Below are positions 35,500 through 47,200 of a stretch of 64,000 nt of DNA, piece by piece. The notes below the pieces were generated by a model that saw only the letters and a list, made by a program, of their open reading frames with translations, was not told where the DNA came from and searched no databases. The stretch lies in assembly GCA_037962975.1 (NCBI GenBank), contig CM075674.1, positions 89,420,501 through 89,484,500 on the forward strand, written 5' to 3'. The position numbers and the translations under genes are program-made. Source of the DNA: Clitoria ternatea (taxonomy: Eukaryota; Streptophyta; Magnoliopsida; Fabales; Fabaceae). Position 1 is the first letter of the stretch. Each line of letters begins with the position of its first letter.

Positions 35500-36880
35500 G
35501 GGAGATTACCGAGTGAAGTACCTTCGAATAAGATATTCCGAGTGACTGAGATAAGACTGTCCGAGTGAAGAAAGGAATCTGATTTCGAGTGAGATCTTTC
35601 TGAGTGAGGTATGACCAAGAGAACTTCCGAGTGAAGGAAGGTTAAGATGTTTCCGAGTGAGGTATGACTGAGAGGACTTCCGAGTGAAGGAAGGTTAAGA
35701 TGTTTCCGAGTGAGGTATGACCGAGAGAACTTCTGAGTGAAGGAAGGTTAAGATGTTTCTGAGTGAGTCATGACCGAGAGAACCACTTCTGAGTGAAGGG
35801 AGTCCTGGCCTCGGAGATATTTTTGAGTGAAACGTCTCCGAGTGACTCATTTTCGAATGAAACGTTTCCGAGTGAAACGTCTCCGAGTGACTCATTTCCA
35901 AATGAAACGTTTCCGAGTGACTCATTTCCGAATGAAATGTCTCCGAGTGACTCATTTCCGAATGAAATGTCTCCGAGTGAAACGTTTCCGAGAGAAGTAC
36001 TTCCGAACGAAGAAAAGCTTTGATTTCAAATGAGTACTTCTCGAGCCGGGATATTCCCGAGTGGGGTATCTCCGACTTAAATACAACTTTCCTGAGTGGG
36101 GTGTCCCCGAGTGCGACACTTCCGTGTGGGATGGTACCGAGTGAGACATTTCCAAGTGGATGACACCAAGTGAGACCTTTCCGATTCCCGCGTGATATGT
36201 CACCGATTGAGACTACCGAGTGAGTCATTTCCAGGGGAAGTACTTCTGGAATAGAGAAAGACTTTGACTTCGAATGAATACGTTTCCGAGTGAAAAGTTC
36301 CCAGGGGAAGTAAATATCCGAGTGGTGAACCCCTTCATTCATTCGTGCTCGGGTGTCATAAAGGTTGCCTAGAGCCTGTGCTTGGGCCATATTCAAAGTT
36401 GCCGAGAGCTTGTGCCCGGGTTCGTCTTCGAAATTGTCTTCGACTCCGAGTGATATTCCCGAGTGGAAAGATTTCCGAGAGAGGACTGAACTGCGACTCC
36501 GAATGATTCTTTCGGTTGTAAATTTTCGAGTGACGCACTTCCAAGAGAAATACTTTCGAGTGAAGAAAGGCTTTGACTTTGAATAAAGTACTTTTCGGGT
36601 AGAAACATATCCGAGTAGAGAATTTCCAAGTAAATCAATTCTGAACAAAAAAAAATGGTTGATTTTGAACGAGCACTTTTCGGGCAAAGATATATCCGAG
36701 TGAGATATTTCTGAATGTGTCTTCCAGGTGAGACATTTCCGAGTGGGTCACTCACTCGGAAAGAAAAGCTATGACTGTGTTTCAAGCAAAAACATTTCCG
36801 AGCGAATTCCCTTCCGAGTGGAGCAATTCTGAACGAAAAGAGGCTCTGATGAATTCTTCTCGGAAAGAGACATACCTAAA
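35500..36880. repeat. TTCCGAGTGA array in LTR A
   Basis: At 35831-36010 there are twelve consecutive 15-bp units in perfect register, alternating AACGTTTCCGAGTGA and CTCATTTCCGAATGA types. Elsewhere the register slips and units diverge. Because 15 is a multiple of three, frames stay open for long distances; a 330-codon minus-strand frame (35695-36687) and shorter plus-strand frames encode pentapeptide repeats such as FHSEM and SHSET. I treat these as artefacts of the repeat. Confidence 0.9.
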
Positions 36881-37199
36881 ATACCGAACCAGTGTCAGAA
36901 TTAATATTTTACTCCAATCATATCATCTTGTACATATTTTAATATATTTACTTCAATCATACAAGCTCCATTATGTAGGCGGCGGAAATGGTCAATAATA
37001 CAACTCATTTTCTTATCTAAAACCTCCATTATCACCGTAAATAATGCACCTAACATCCTACTACAACCCAATTATGAAAAAGCTTGTCCCCCACTTGTCT
37101 TTTGTATTATTAAATCGACACTACATCTCGTTCCCAAGTCTGAATTCTTAGAACAAACTAAAATTAGTAAAGTCTCTCTCTCATTTCCTTTTTCTCCGT

Positions 37200-37204
37200 C
37201 AAGT
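37200..37204. repeat. Target-site duplication CAAGT flanking LTR B, left copy
   Basis: CAAGT precedes LTR B and recurs exactly at 42141-42145 after it. Confidence 0.9.
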
Positions 37205-37374
37205 TGTAACATCCCTGTTTTTAGTAGCAGTTTTATTTGGTAAATTTTGAAGTGTGGAAGGTCAGTAAGTAAGAATAAGTGAGTAAATACCTTGTATAGG
37301 GTCAGTAATACTCCAAAAATTCTATTTTTTGGGTATAATTATGGAATTTATACAGACCTTTGAGGATATTAATC

Positions 37375-38720
37375 AAAATCCGAGTGAAAAGGGGCTCTGT
37401 TCCGAGTGACAGAGAGAAATTCCGAGTGATAGAAAGAAAATCCGAGTAAGGAATGAAATTCCGAGTGTAAAGTTAGGTTGACCGAATAAAACATTACTAA
37501 AAAGGATACTACCGAGTGAAATCTTGGTCTTAGAAACATCTGGAGTGAAGTGGGTTCAAGGGAACCACTTATGGGTGAATATTCCGAGTGAAAACACCCT
37601 TGAGAGACTCATTTCCGAGTCAGACCTTGCCAATTGCTTCTTTCTCGAGTGGAAATTTCTATGATTACAGTATACCGAGTGAATAGACTCAGTCAGGGAT
37701 ATAACTGATGCAATCCGAGTGAAGTTATCCAAGTCAGACCTCCCTAATAAGATAGAAGATAGTAATCCGAGTAGGTTGAGAGCCATTTTGAGTAAGACTA
37801 AATATGTAGCCTTTCCGAGTGAATGGGTTTGAATATTCCCTAGTAAGATATACCCGAGTGGGAAAATAATACTAAGTGGAATATATGTGTAAGAATGAAT
37901 TTAGAGATTCCCGAGTATAAAATCCGAGGGAAGATTTGGTTATAATGGCTTAGATTGGAAAATTTCTAAGTACATGATAAACCGAATGAATGATCCATAT
38001 ATAAATCCGAGTGGATGGGGTTAGAACAAGTCTGAGTTGAACTTAATGTGATGATATTTCTGAGTAGATTAAATAATGTGTAATTAGAGGGTCTAAGTAT
38101 GAAATGAGTCCGAGAGGAACCTGACTTAATAAGTTTTACCTGAGTGGTTAAGCATGAAATAAACCCGAGTGAATGATGAGGAGTTCCGAGTGAATGAATG
38201 CATAGGTGTTTTATATTAAGTTGATGCTTCCACTGACTGAAATAAGTTATTAAAATTATTTGGGAGGTGTTGATGGGAGAAATAGTGATTAAGTTAAAGA
38301 TTCCGAGTAGTTATATGTATATATATTGTGTGATTAAGGAATTACTTGGCTTAAATATGAGTGATGATAAATGAATAATACTGAGTGAACTAATACCGAG
38401 TGGAAAAATGGTAGTGGGAACCCGTTCCGAGCAAATAGTAGTGTGCACAGAGCCATTTCCGAGTGAATCTAAGGTATATAAACAAATACCGAGTGACACT
38501 CTTATGTGTGGGTCTTTTCCGAAAGGTGATGGCCTTAAATGGGCTTTGATTGAAAAATGTAGTTGAAGATGGTCTAAACCGAGTGAAAGGAGTGGAGAAA
38601 GACTTTAATACTCCTGCAAGTTAATTTCCAAATAAAGGATGTTATAATTCTGAGTGAAAACTATATATTCCGAATGAATATGGATACCCTTTTTCCGAGT
38701 GAGCCTAAGGTGTTATGAAA
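37375..38720. repeat. TTCCGAGTGA array in LTR B, plus orientation
   Basis: Many copies of CCGAGTGA, more loosely spaced than in LTR A and separated by variable AT-rich words. The core decamer is conserved while spacers diverge. Confidence 0.85.
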
Positions 38721-38999
38721 TCCTGAGTAAAGAGAATCTGACTGAATACAGAAGAAATCCGACCTAGGGAGGAGAAATCCGACTAGATGTTTCAAGAAGA
38801 AACAATCATGACTGAGGACCAAGAGAAACGAATCGGTTTTAGAAGATTTCCGAGCCAAGAAGGGCTGATTCGCTCAAGCGAATCAGATTTTGCTTAAGCG
38901 ATCCGATGTCAGCACTCCACACCGGTTGGCCAATTAGGTCCGTCCTTAGATCAGGGGTTCACACCGGACAGCTCTGAGCCGGTGTTCATCACAACACCG

Positions 39000-39210
39000 C
39001 CCTCTTTCCACAGACGGTGTCCTTAACTTTTTCACACACACCGTCCTTCCCTACTTCACACAGCACACCGACCTCACATTCCACACTGCCCTCACACAGC
39101 ACACCGCCTCACACTCCACACCGCCCTCACTTAATACCGCCCTCATATTGCACTCCGCCCTCACACTGCACTCCGCCCTCATATACTCAATACCGCTCTC
39201 TTCAAAATCT
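39000..39210. repeat. CACCGCCCTCA-type tandem repeat
   Basis: Words such as ACACCGCCCTCA, CTCCGCCCTCACAC and ATACCGCCCTCAT recur at roughly 15-30-bp spacing in C-rich DNA within LTR B. The 71-codon frame 39017-39232 (serine/proline/histidine rich) is a by-product. Confidence 0.75.
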
Positions 39211-39949
39211 CCAACAACGAACACCTTTTTAACTCCACTCAGACTACTTTATATATTTTAATATATCACTAACCTCTTTAATACAAAGCTGACAGTGAGA
39301 TGAGTCAAAAGTTTCCATTATCCCACCTAATCCTCCAATCGATGTCTCCCATTTGTCTCCTGCACTATTAAACCAATATATATCTCCAAGCCAAACTATC
39401 AGAATCAAAATAAAGACCTTCTTCCTCTTCCTTCTTACTTCTCTTACGTACCAGCACCAACTTCTTTCTTTTTTTCTCAAGTTCCTCCTCTGTTTCACTC
39501 GGAATTGGTGCAGGACAGTGAAAGGGAACCTCTTCTTCTCCTCCAAGAACTCCATTAAGGTAAGGGGGGTATATTCTCGGGTATTTTAGGGAAATCTGAG
39601 TGAAAGGAAAGGGTTAAGGTACCTTGGGTCCTCACCTTTCCAGGACAGATCTGGTTTTGTTGTGATTTAAATGTTTTAATTGTTTGTTATATTTGTATAT
39701 ATAATGTATTGAACATGTTTAATTACAGCGTTGTTTATTATTGACCATGAGAATTTAGTGAATATGTTGATTTTATTGATTAATATGAATGAATGTGTAT
39801 ATGTTTGATGCTGGACTGTAAAAATATTAAAGTATCATGGGTATTTATGAGGACTCCAGTGAAAAGTTATGAACTAACATCGGATATTATGATATTAAGC
39901 TCGGTATTGTACCAATCAACCAGAGCAGTTAAAGAATACACAAATTCAC

Positions 39950-40870
39950 TCAGAGATTACAGTGATTCGACCAGTTATATATTAATCCGATTGGTTATCT
40001 AAAGAATACAAGTTTCTTATTTAAATTTTCAAACAGAACTATATTTCATTTGATAAACACCTTAATTTCACTCGGAAAACATCTTTTCAAGTTGATTTTA
40101 TTCAAAAATCAGTATTTCACTTAGAAAGCTCTTTTCAATTGATTTTATTTGGAACTATATATATATTTGAACTAGAATATATCTTATTTCACTCAGAAAA
40201 CAGTTATTCCACTCAAAACTTATTCATTTTTGATTTCACTCGGAAAATCAGTTATTTCACTCAAGAAAACTTACCCAGTTTGATTTTTTACTCGGGAAAT
40301 ATCTTATTTAGCTCAGAAAACTTCATCAATATGATTCTACTCGGATTTATAATCTTTTCACACATAAAATCTCTTTTTAATCAGAATTTACTCAGAAAAT
40401 AATTATTTCACTCAGAGAGCTCTTTCTTCATTATGATTTACTCAAAAAAAAAACGTTTTAACTTCACTGAGAAAACTCCTTCAAATTGATTTCACTCGGA
40501 TTCAGAATTGTTTTATTCAGAAAATCCTCTCAGTTCGATTTTATTGGAAATCCTTCTTGTTTTCACTCGGAATCTTAACTTTTGCACTCGTTATTTATCC
40601 AAGTTTTACTCAGAAAGTTTGGTTATCAACATTTCCACTCGGACATAACTTGTGCTTTAATCGGAGATCTCATTATACTCAGTACCAATCTATTTCTACT
40701 TGGAAAAATTCATTTTTCACTCAGAAACAGACTTCTTTTACTCGGATAATTATATTTCACTCGGTATTTAATTGATTTCACTGCGAAAAACCTATTTGTC
40801 ACTCGGTATTTAACTCCTTCTCCTCGGAAAAGCAGTCTTAACGTTTTATACTTGGATTTTTCATTCAGAA
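39950..40870. repeat. Inverted TCACTCGGAA array in LTR B
   Basis: About 30 copies of TTTCACTCGGAAA or TTTCACTCAGAAA, the reverse complement of the array upstream in the same LTR. It lies 1.2 kb downstream of the plus-oriented array. Confidence 0.85.
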
Positions 40871-41450
40871 TTCCTTCTATACTCCTTATTGAATTATTAA
40901 AATGTTATAAAAAATCATTATTGGTCTTTTCCTATTACTACTATTAATATTATTATTATTATTTACATTATTATTTTTATTATTGTTATTCCTATTATTA
41001 TAATTAGTATTATTGTTATAAATATCTTATTTTATTAACTATGAGTAAATTAATATGAATTGTATTTTATTAGTTATTCAAAGTATAATTTCAACTAAGT
41101 TATAAATGATATATTTTATCAAAATGACTTGCAACATTTGATCCATTAAATCAAAAGCTTGTGAACAAATATGATGAGGCTGGAATCACATAAATACCCA
41201 TGACTCAAAAGATGAAAGAGAATACATTTCGCATCATGAAAATATTTTTGAAGAAGAAAAACCTCTAGAGCATACACTTGGTACAGTGGAGGACACTCAC
41301 GTTCGATCTCCATGAAGAATCTTGGGAGTACAACTGGAACGGCAACCCAATGGCATCAGAGTCGCGCCCTGATAGCCGGGTGAGACGAATAATTCTAGTG
41401 TACTTTGACTAAATGACGGAGTGTAACTATGATCGTAGGGATCCAAGTCT

Positions 41451-41452
<2 letters not shown>

Positions 41453-41491
<39 letters not shown>
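41453..41491. repeat. (AT)n microsatellite
   Basis: About 38 bp of alternating AT inside LTR B. Confidence 0.95.
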
Positions 41492-41493
<2 letters not shown>

Positions 41494-43580
41494 CAATGAT
41501 GAGAACCAATGAGTTCATTTGTACCAGAGCTTGGGCAGACCCTGATCGCTCTAGATGATTGGAATGGTGATATTCCATAGAAAGAGAAGAAGAAATAATT
41601 TCTTAGGCCCACATGCATCATGAGACGTAATCAAGAAATATCATAATGAAACAAACTCATGCATTCCCTGATGACATATTTGATTGTTATAATCTTAGAA
41701 ATGTGAATTGTATGATTACATGTGATTACTTGTTAACTGGATTATGTCCGCACCGGGTAACCTACAGGGTCTTGGGTTATACTCACCCTTACTATTGACA
41801 ATTTTCAGAGGAATTAGGAACCCAAGAACCCGAGCATGAAGAACCGCTATACGCTGAACCCATTGAGAACAATCATTAAAGATAGAATATTTATTATTAA
41901 TAATCAGACACCGGATGACTGTATAATATTTAAGGGTGCCTGCGTGCCCCATTATGTTAAGAGTACAATTACTTACAGTTTGTGAATGACTATGTGATAT
42001 ATACATTATTGCTTCCACTGATCTGCCACGTATTTATTTTTAAAAAAAAATATATTCACTTTTCTTAAAACTGTTAACACTCTCAGTTAAATAGGATGAA
42101 CCTACAGAAGGATTTGTCTTATCTAACCGAGGGTGTTACACAAGTCACCTTGATCTGAAGCTAGGACAGTAAGAAGAGAACATTCTTCAACCAATCTAAG
42201 ATCCTCTATCAAGATAAGAGGGGATAGAGTTGTGAATAAATATGGAATGGGTAGAATTGTATGTTGTTCTAGGATTTCCAGATTTATTTTCGTAGCTTGT
42301 TATTTAATTTTGAAGCTGAAAATGTGTGAATTTGACTCTGACTTCTTCATCAAAATTGTAGATCTTTTCGTTAGTTGAATTTTGAGACTTGAACCGACTG
42401 ATTTGGATATGTATAGCATGAGTTATAGTCAAAATACTACAGTATATCCGTTCTGGAATATTATGTTGCTGTTATAAATTTATGAAATTTACCTATGATG
42501 TTTATTATGGATGAAAATGATATTTCCATGTGGGTAATGATTTATTTATGAATCATTGAGAGATTGTTGATTATTATGGATGTTATTGAATGTCCTATGA
42601 ATGTCATACAGTATGTTTATCTTTGTGATGAATAATTATGAATGATTAAATTAATGTATACATGAATGCCTTGTGGTTTATTAAATATGTTATTGAACTG
42701 TAAATCCATGATTTTAGGAATTAATATATGTGATGTGTCCCTTGAGGACTTGTGGTTTTCCAAGTGATTATAGAAATATTGATATCATGGTATGTTAAAT
42801 CGATAAAGAGAATTAAAGGCATTCATGTATCATAAGCATTTGGACGCACCATGGACTTTAGGGGTTCCATGATTGCCGGCCCTGGTGGGGGGTTACTCTA
42901 TGATGAGTTAAAGCCCTATTTTCGCTAAGAGCCATGGAGTGTAGGGATTCATGGTTTATGCTAATTCCTACTTGTGTACTTCGGTACTTGAGAGCCATGA
43001 AGGGTAGGGATTCATGGTAGATATTAATTCTTACTTGTGTCGCTATGAGACTTTTTACTGCAGTATTCCCACCAAACCAAAATGGATCCAACATGACATC
43101 ATTTGACTAAATTAAAGATTATTAAATGTAAATGACCTTGTTTGGCATATTCATCATATCATTATGATTTGTTGATTGTGTTTGTGCAATTTTACTTATT
43201 TTATATTTATTCTATATTCTGTCTCACTCTTACATTATTTTTACAGTGCATGCTTCACAGAATGAAGAGTGGTGTAATTAATGAAGCTTTTATGTTTTAT
43301 TGCTTGGACTTTGACTTCATTTGAATTTTAATGTATTGTAATAATATTATGTACCATGTACTACAATTATATTCATCGTTTCCGCTATATAAATGTATTA
43401 TGTCTTATTCGTTCACGACTAGTATGCATGATAATATTTCGCATTTTATCAATTTTTTTACGTGACCTCAGAATTTAAATTACGAATTTCAAAATGATTC
43501 TTTAAACGTGAAAAATTTATTTGGAAAATTTGAGTTAATTAATTGGAATTTGTAATTTGGGTCCTGGGCGTCACAGAGTT

Positions 43581-44220
43581 TGCTGCTGTTTCTACACTAA
43601 GTCTGTTGTTACTATTTTTGTTTTGAGTTTTCTGCTGTTACCATTTTTATTTTGAATCTGTTTTTGTGTTTTTACACTAAGTTTGTTGTCACTGTTTCTA
43701 TTTTGAGTCTATTGTTATTTTTACACTTAGTCTACTATTATTATTTATGTTTTGAGTCTGCTATTATTTCTGTACTAAGTCTGCTGTTATTATTTTTGTT
43801 TTGAGTCTGTTGTTGTTTCTGCACTAAGTCTATTGTTGCTGTTTCTGTTTTGAGTTTGCTATTGTTACTGTTTTTGTTTTGAGTTTGCTACTATTACTGT
43901 ATTAGGTCTGCTGTTACTATTTTTGTTTTGAGTCTGTTGTTATTTCTATACTTAAATCTGTTGTTAATGTTTCTATTTCGAGTCTATTGATGTTTCTGTA
44001 TTTAAATCTATTGTCTTTATTTCTGTAAGTCTGTTGTTGTTTCTGTATTAAGTCTGTTATTACTGTTTTTATTGAGTCTGTTACTATTTCTGTATTTAAG
44101 TCATGTTTTTGAGTCTGTTACTGCTTCTGTATTTAAGTCTGTTATTTCTGTTTTTATATTAATTTTGTTACTGTTTGCTGTATAAATATGACTGAGTCTG
44201 TTGCTAAAAAATTTTCCTTA
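43581..44220 (+). repeat. GTCTGTTGTT-type low-complexity repeat at the LTR X end
   Basis: Words such as GAGTCTGTTGTTACT, TTTTTGTTTTGAGTCTG and ACTAAGTCTGTTGTT recur about 20 times, giving a T/G-rich stretch with no ORF. It ends about 30 bp before the PBS, so it would be the U5 end of LTR X. Confidence 0.8.
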
Positions 44221-44250
44221 TATTTTTATTTAGTTTGTCTCATTTTTTAA

Positions 44251-44262
44251 TGGTATCAGAGC
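44251..44262 (+). promoter_or_regulatory. Primer-binding site, tRNA-Met type
   Basis: TGGTATCAGAGC matches the 3' end of initiator tRNA-Met in complement, the commonest primer site of plant LTR retrotransposons. It lies directly after the T-rich end of LTR X. Confidence 0.8.
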
Positions 44263-47200
44263 ATAGGATTGCTCTGGTACCTTGTTGTGACACATATACC
44301 TACGAGACGGGTAATCATCACCATCCTCCTTTGCCCATTTTCTCTCTCCTTAACTTCATTCTCAATCTCCTATCCCCACCCATCCCAACCACCATCACTA
44401 TTCACTGCGCTATCACCAACAATAGATAATATAGACAATAGTTCAAAGGATACCAAAAATGCAAAAATAAAGGATATTCAATAAGGAAAAAAATGCAAAA
44501 ACTTAGAAACATGGTAGTTGGAGACGAGTTTTGAGAGCCCCCAACGTCGTTGCTTCTTTACCCCTAAACGCCGACGCCGCCTCCTCCTCCAAGAAAATGG
44601 AAACAAACAATAGCAAAAATTAACTTGAGGATTGTTAGGAGAAGATATAAGGGGTGAAAATTGGGGATTAAGAGTTTAGATGAAAATTGGAGTTTTTAGG
44701 AGCCCTCGAAAAAACTTGAATTGAGACAAAAGAAAATAACGAATAAGATTAGAGGGTTAAATTTGAATGATCTCATCAAATAATAAGAAACCCAGTTAGT
44801 TGGCGTCACAACTTTTCTTAGACTCATCAACATAGTTTCTTATATTTTTTTACAAAACCCTAATTTAGATAGCTTAATCTCTTTCTCCTTACATGGAATA
44901 ATATTGGGTCAAGAATTGGTAAGAATATCATGTGACACAATATATGGTTCAAATGAAGATAAAATGGAAGGATCATGCTTTGGTAAGAATTGATAGGAAT
45001 ACCACATGACTATTTTGTTTGTCATGAAGAGAATAAGAAGCATGAAAGATTTAAACATCCATTGCAAGGTGTCCTTATTAGAATATGAAATGTTGTCTTT
45101 ATTCTAAGTTATTATAGTGGTGGTGGTGGAAATGATTGAAGATATGCGATTAGGGATAAGGTTGAGGGGAGAGAAAAGGATGGAGAAAAAGAGAGAAAGA
45201 AAAGAGGCGAAGGAAGATGATGATGATTTAAGGGTGAAATGAAAATGTTTTTAATTTATTATATTTATTTTTTTTACAACTATGCATGTTAAGTATCTAT
45301 TTGTTTCATATATAATTTATTAATGGAAATGAATTATGGCAGTGACAAAAACCAAATTTTTTTTAATCAGAAACTTAAATTAAAATTGGGTAAAACATCA
45401 TGGAACAAACATTTAATTAAACCTTTATTAAATGTGACATTATTTATCAGATTACACACCTGAAACGCCAAATACAATCACAAATAATATAGTTTTCTAT
45501 TAATTTTTATTATTTATTATCATACGACACAAACCAAGGCCAACTGTACCAACAATGTTGCTTCAACAAGATGTAGAAAGGAAAAAAAAAACCCTACCCT
45601 TTTCCCAGTAATGTTATTGGCTTGATTAGTTTGAATTGGGGTATTTAATTAGGATTGGCGAAAGATAATTTTTCAATTAGTTAGTTTGACAGTAACGTAT
45701 ACATATTAACAATTGGAGATTTCTTTTATATTACTTTATTTACATAATTAGTACTACATGAAGTATTATATACCTTAAAATATTATTTAAGAAGTTAAAA
45801 ACTTTTAATTAAAAATTATGTTAAAATTATTTAAAAATCAAAGTGAATAAACATAAATGAAAACTTTCTATCTATAACTCTTAATGTCTTTGGAACTAAT
45901 CTTGGAGTCTTATAAAAATTTGTCAAGATTTTTTCCTTTTATATATTTGGCACTTGATGGATTTAGTTTGATTTTGGACGAGAAATAGCAGGATAACTGT
46001 ATGTACATGCTTTGGTTCGATGAAAAGATCAACTATGAAGATGTTTGACATATCGTTAATAGTAACTGAATGGAGGTGGTTAAATGGAAAAAATTTATTC
46101 TATGGTTAAACAAAGTTTTAACTGTTTCGAACAGTGTAAAGAATTAATATTAACCTTTAAATTTTTTCATTTTCATAATTCCATTTCGCCAACTACAAAC
46201 TAAATATCTTCTGTATGTTCAATTATAAAAGAACTTGAGCATGACTTTTGGATAGGTGTTTTGCTGATCAGTACAATTTTTTAAAAATAATTTACTACGA
46301 ATTTTTCTTTCAAGAAAACCACGAAACATTGTTATACATATGATTGTGCTGCATTGAGTTATTTGACAACCATATGTCAATTTGTAATAATTTTTTGAAA
46401 TATTATTTCGAATTATATAGGACTAGTGCTGATTGGATAAACAATTTAATTAAATACCTATTTAATAAGTATATTTATTTATTTATTTATGTGGTTTTTT
46501 TTGAAGATATCACTAATTGAAGTAAGCTCAACAACTTGTACCATATGGCTAATTCAAATAACCGGTCGTACATGCTAGATGTGCTTTTCAAGTAAAGTAT
46601 TATATTCAAATTTTATATTGAATTGGTTATGTTACTGGTAGGTACTTATTCAGTGATTAACTAATATTAATAAAATAATATTTCAATAAAAATTATATTA
46701 TATTAAAATAATATTAACAAAATATATTTGTAACAAACATTATATTTTACATGAAAAGAATGTTAATAAATAACATAACACAATTGCTTCAAACCACTAA
46801 AAACTAAATTTAATACACATTTGTAGGTTTTAAATATTTAACATTATACACAAAACTCAAAATGCTAATCAAACATAAAAAAACAAAACACATTTTTTAA
46901 TTGAACTACTCAAACCGGTGAACCAATGTGTTTAACCTATTTAATTGTTGTTCAATTATATATTAATTCATTATTTTAATTTAGTCAGATTAGTAATCAG
47001 TTTTTTTTCGGTTGAACCGCTAAATTTAATCTTTAAAATGGTACTAATAATTAAGTGAAGAAAAATCTCTTGCTCAAAGGTAATCTTAAACTCGAATAGA
47101 ATTCACTAATACATGTTATTAGAACAAAAATTGCTAATAGAGTATAAAAATTTCTATGTTTGAGATTTCTTTATTTTCTATTTTCAATTTAATTATAAAA

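Larger units (their letters stand above)
37205..42140 (+). mobile_element. Solo-LTR-like insertion B
   Basis: 4936 bp starting TGTAACATCCC and ending GGGTGTTACA, with perfect CAAGT flanks. No coding region is present. Content in order: plus-oriented TTCCGAGTGA array (37375-38720), CTCAAGCGAATC/GCTTAAGCG motif (about 38870-38905), CACCGCCCTCA repeats (39000-39210), a TATATTTTAATATATC promoter-like site near 39250, an inverted array of TTCACTCGGAA (39950-40870), an (AT)n run (41453-41491), and ACTCACCCTTAC (about 41781). It lies inside LTR A and is the youngest layer of this stack. Confidence 0.82.
35329..43575 (+). mobile_element. Solo-LTR-like insertion A, itself split by B
   Basis: It starts TGTAACATCCC and ends GGGCGTCACA. 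Subtracting nested B (37205-42145) leaves about 3.3 kb with no coding capacity, as expected for a solo LTR. A TTCCGAGTGA array fills 35500-36880. The distal part has GGACGCACCATGG with GCCGGCCCTGG (about 42842-42890) and CTCACTCTTACATT (about 43222). The near-matching GAGTC/GAGTT flanks support insertion into LTR X. Confidence 0.7.
32881..44250 (+). mobile_element. LTR X with nested LTRs A and B
   Basis: The outer LTR covers roughly 32881-35328 and resumes at 43576-44250 after insertion A. It ends just before TGGTATCAGAGC at 44251-44262, the tRNA-Met primer site. Landmarks shared with solo LTR V are GATTCCACGG with GGGACTCAAGG and GCGGTTTGGTACCAGTAAAA (34087-34205), and CTCACCCCTACACC (about 34577). 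The left edge is not defined. A 131-codon frame at 32987-33382 lies inside and shows no known domain. No gag follows the PBS, so the rest of the element is lost. Confidence 0.55.

Noticed and set aside
35695..36687. 330-codon open frame on the minus strand
   Set aside because: It is built from 15-bp repeats, so the frame stays open by periodicity. Similar frames occur in the other arrays and no domain is present.
46880..47010. CAAACCGGTGAACC-type sequence as a possible hAT terminus
   Set aside because: No inverted partner or target duplication was found nearby.
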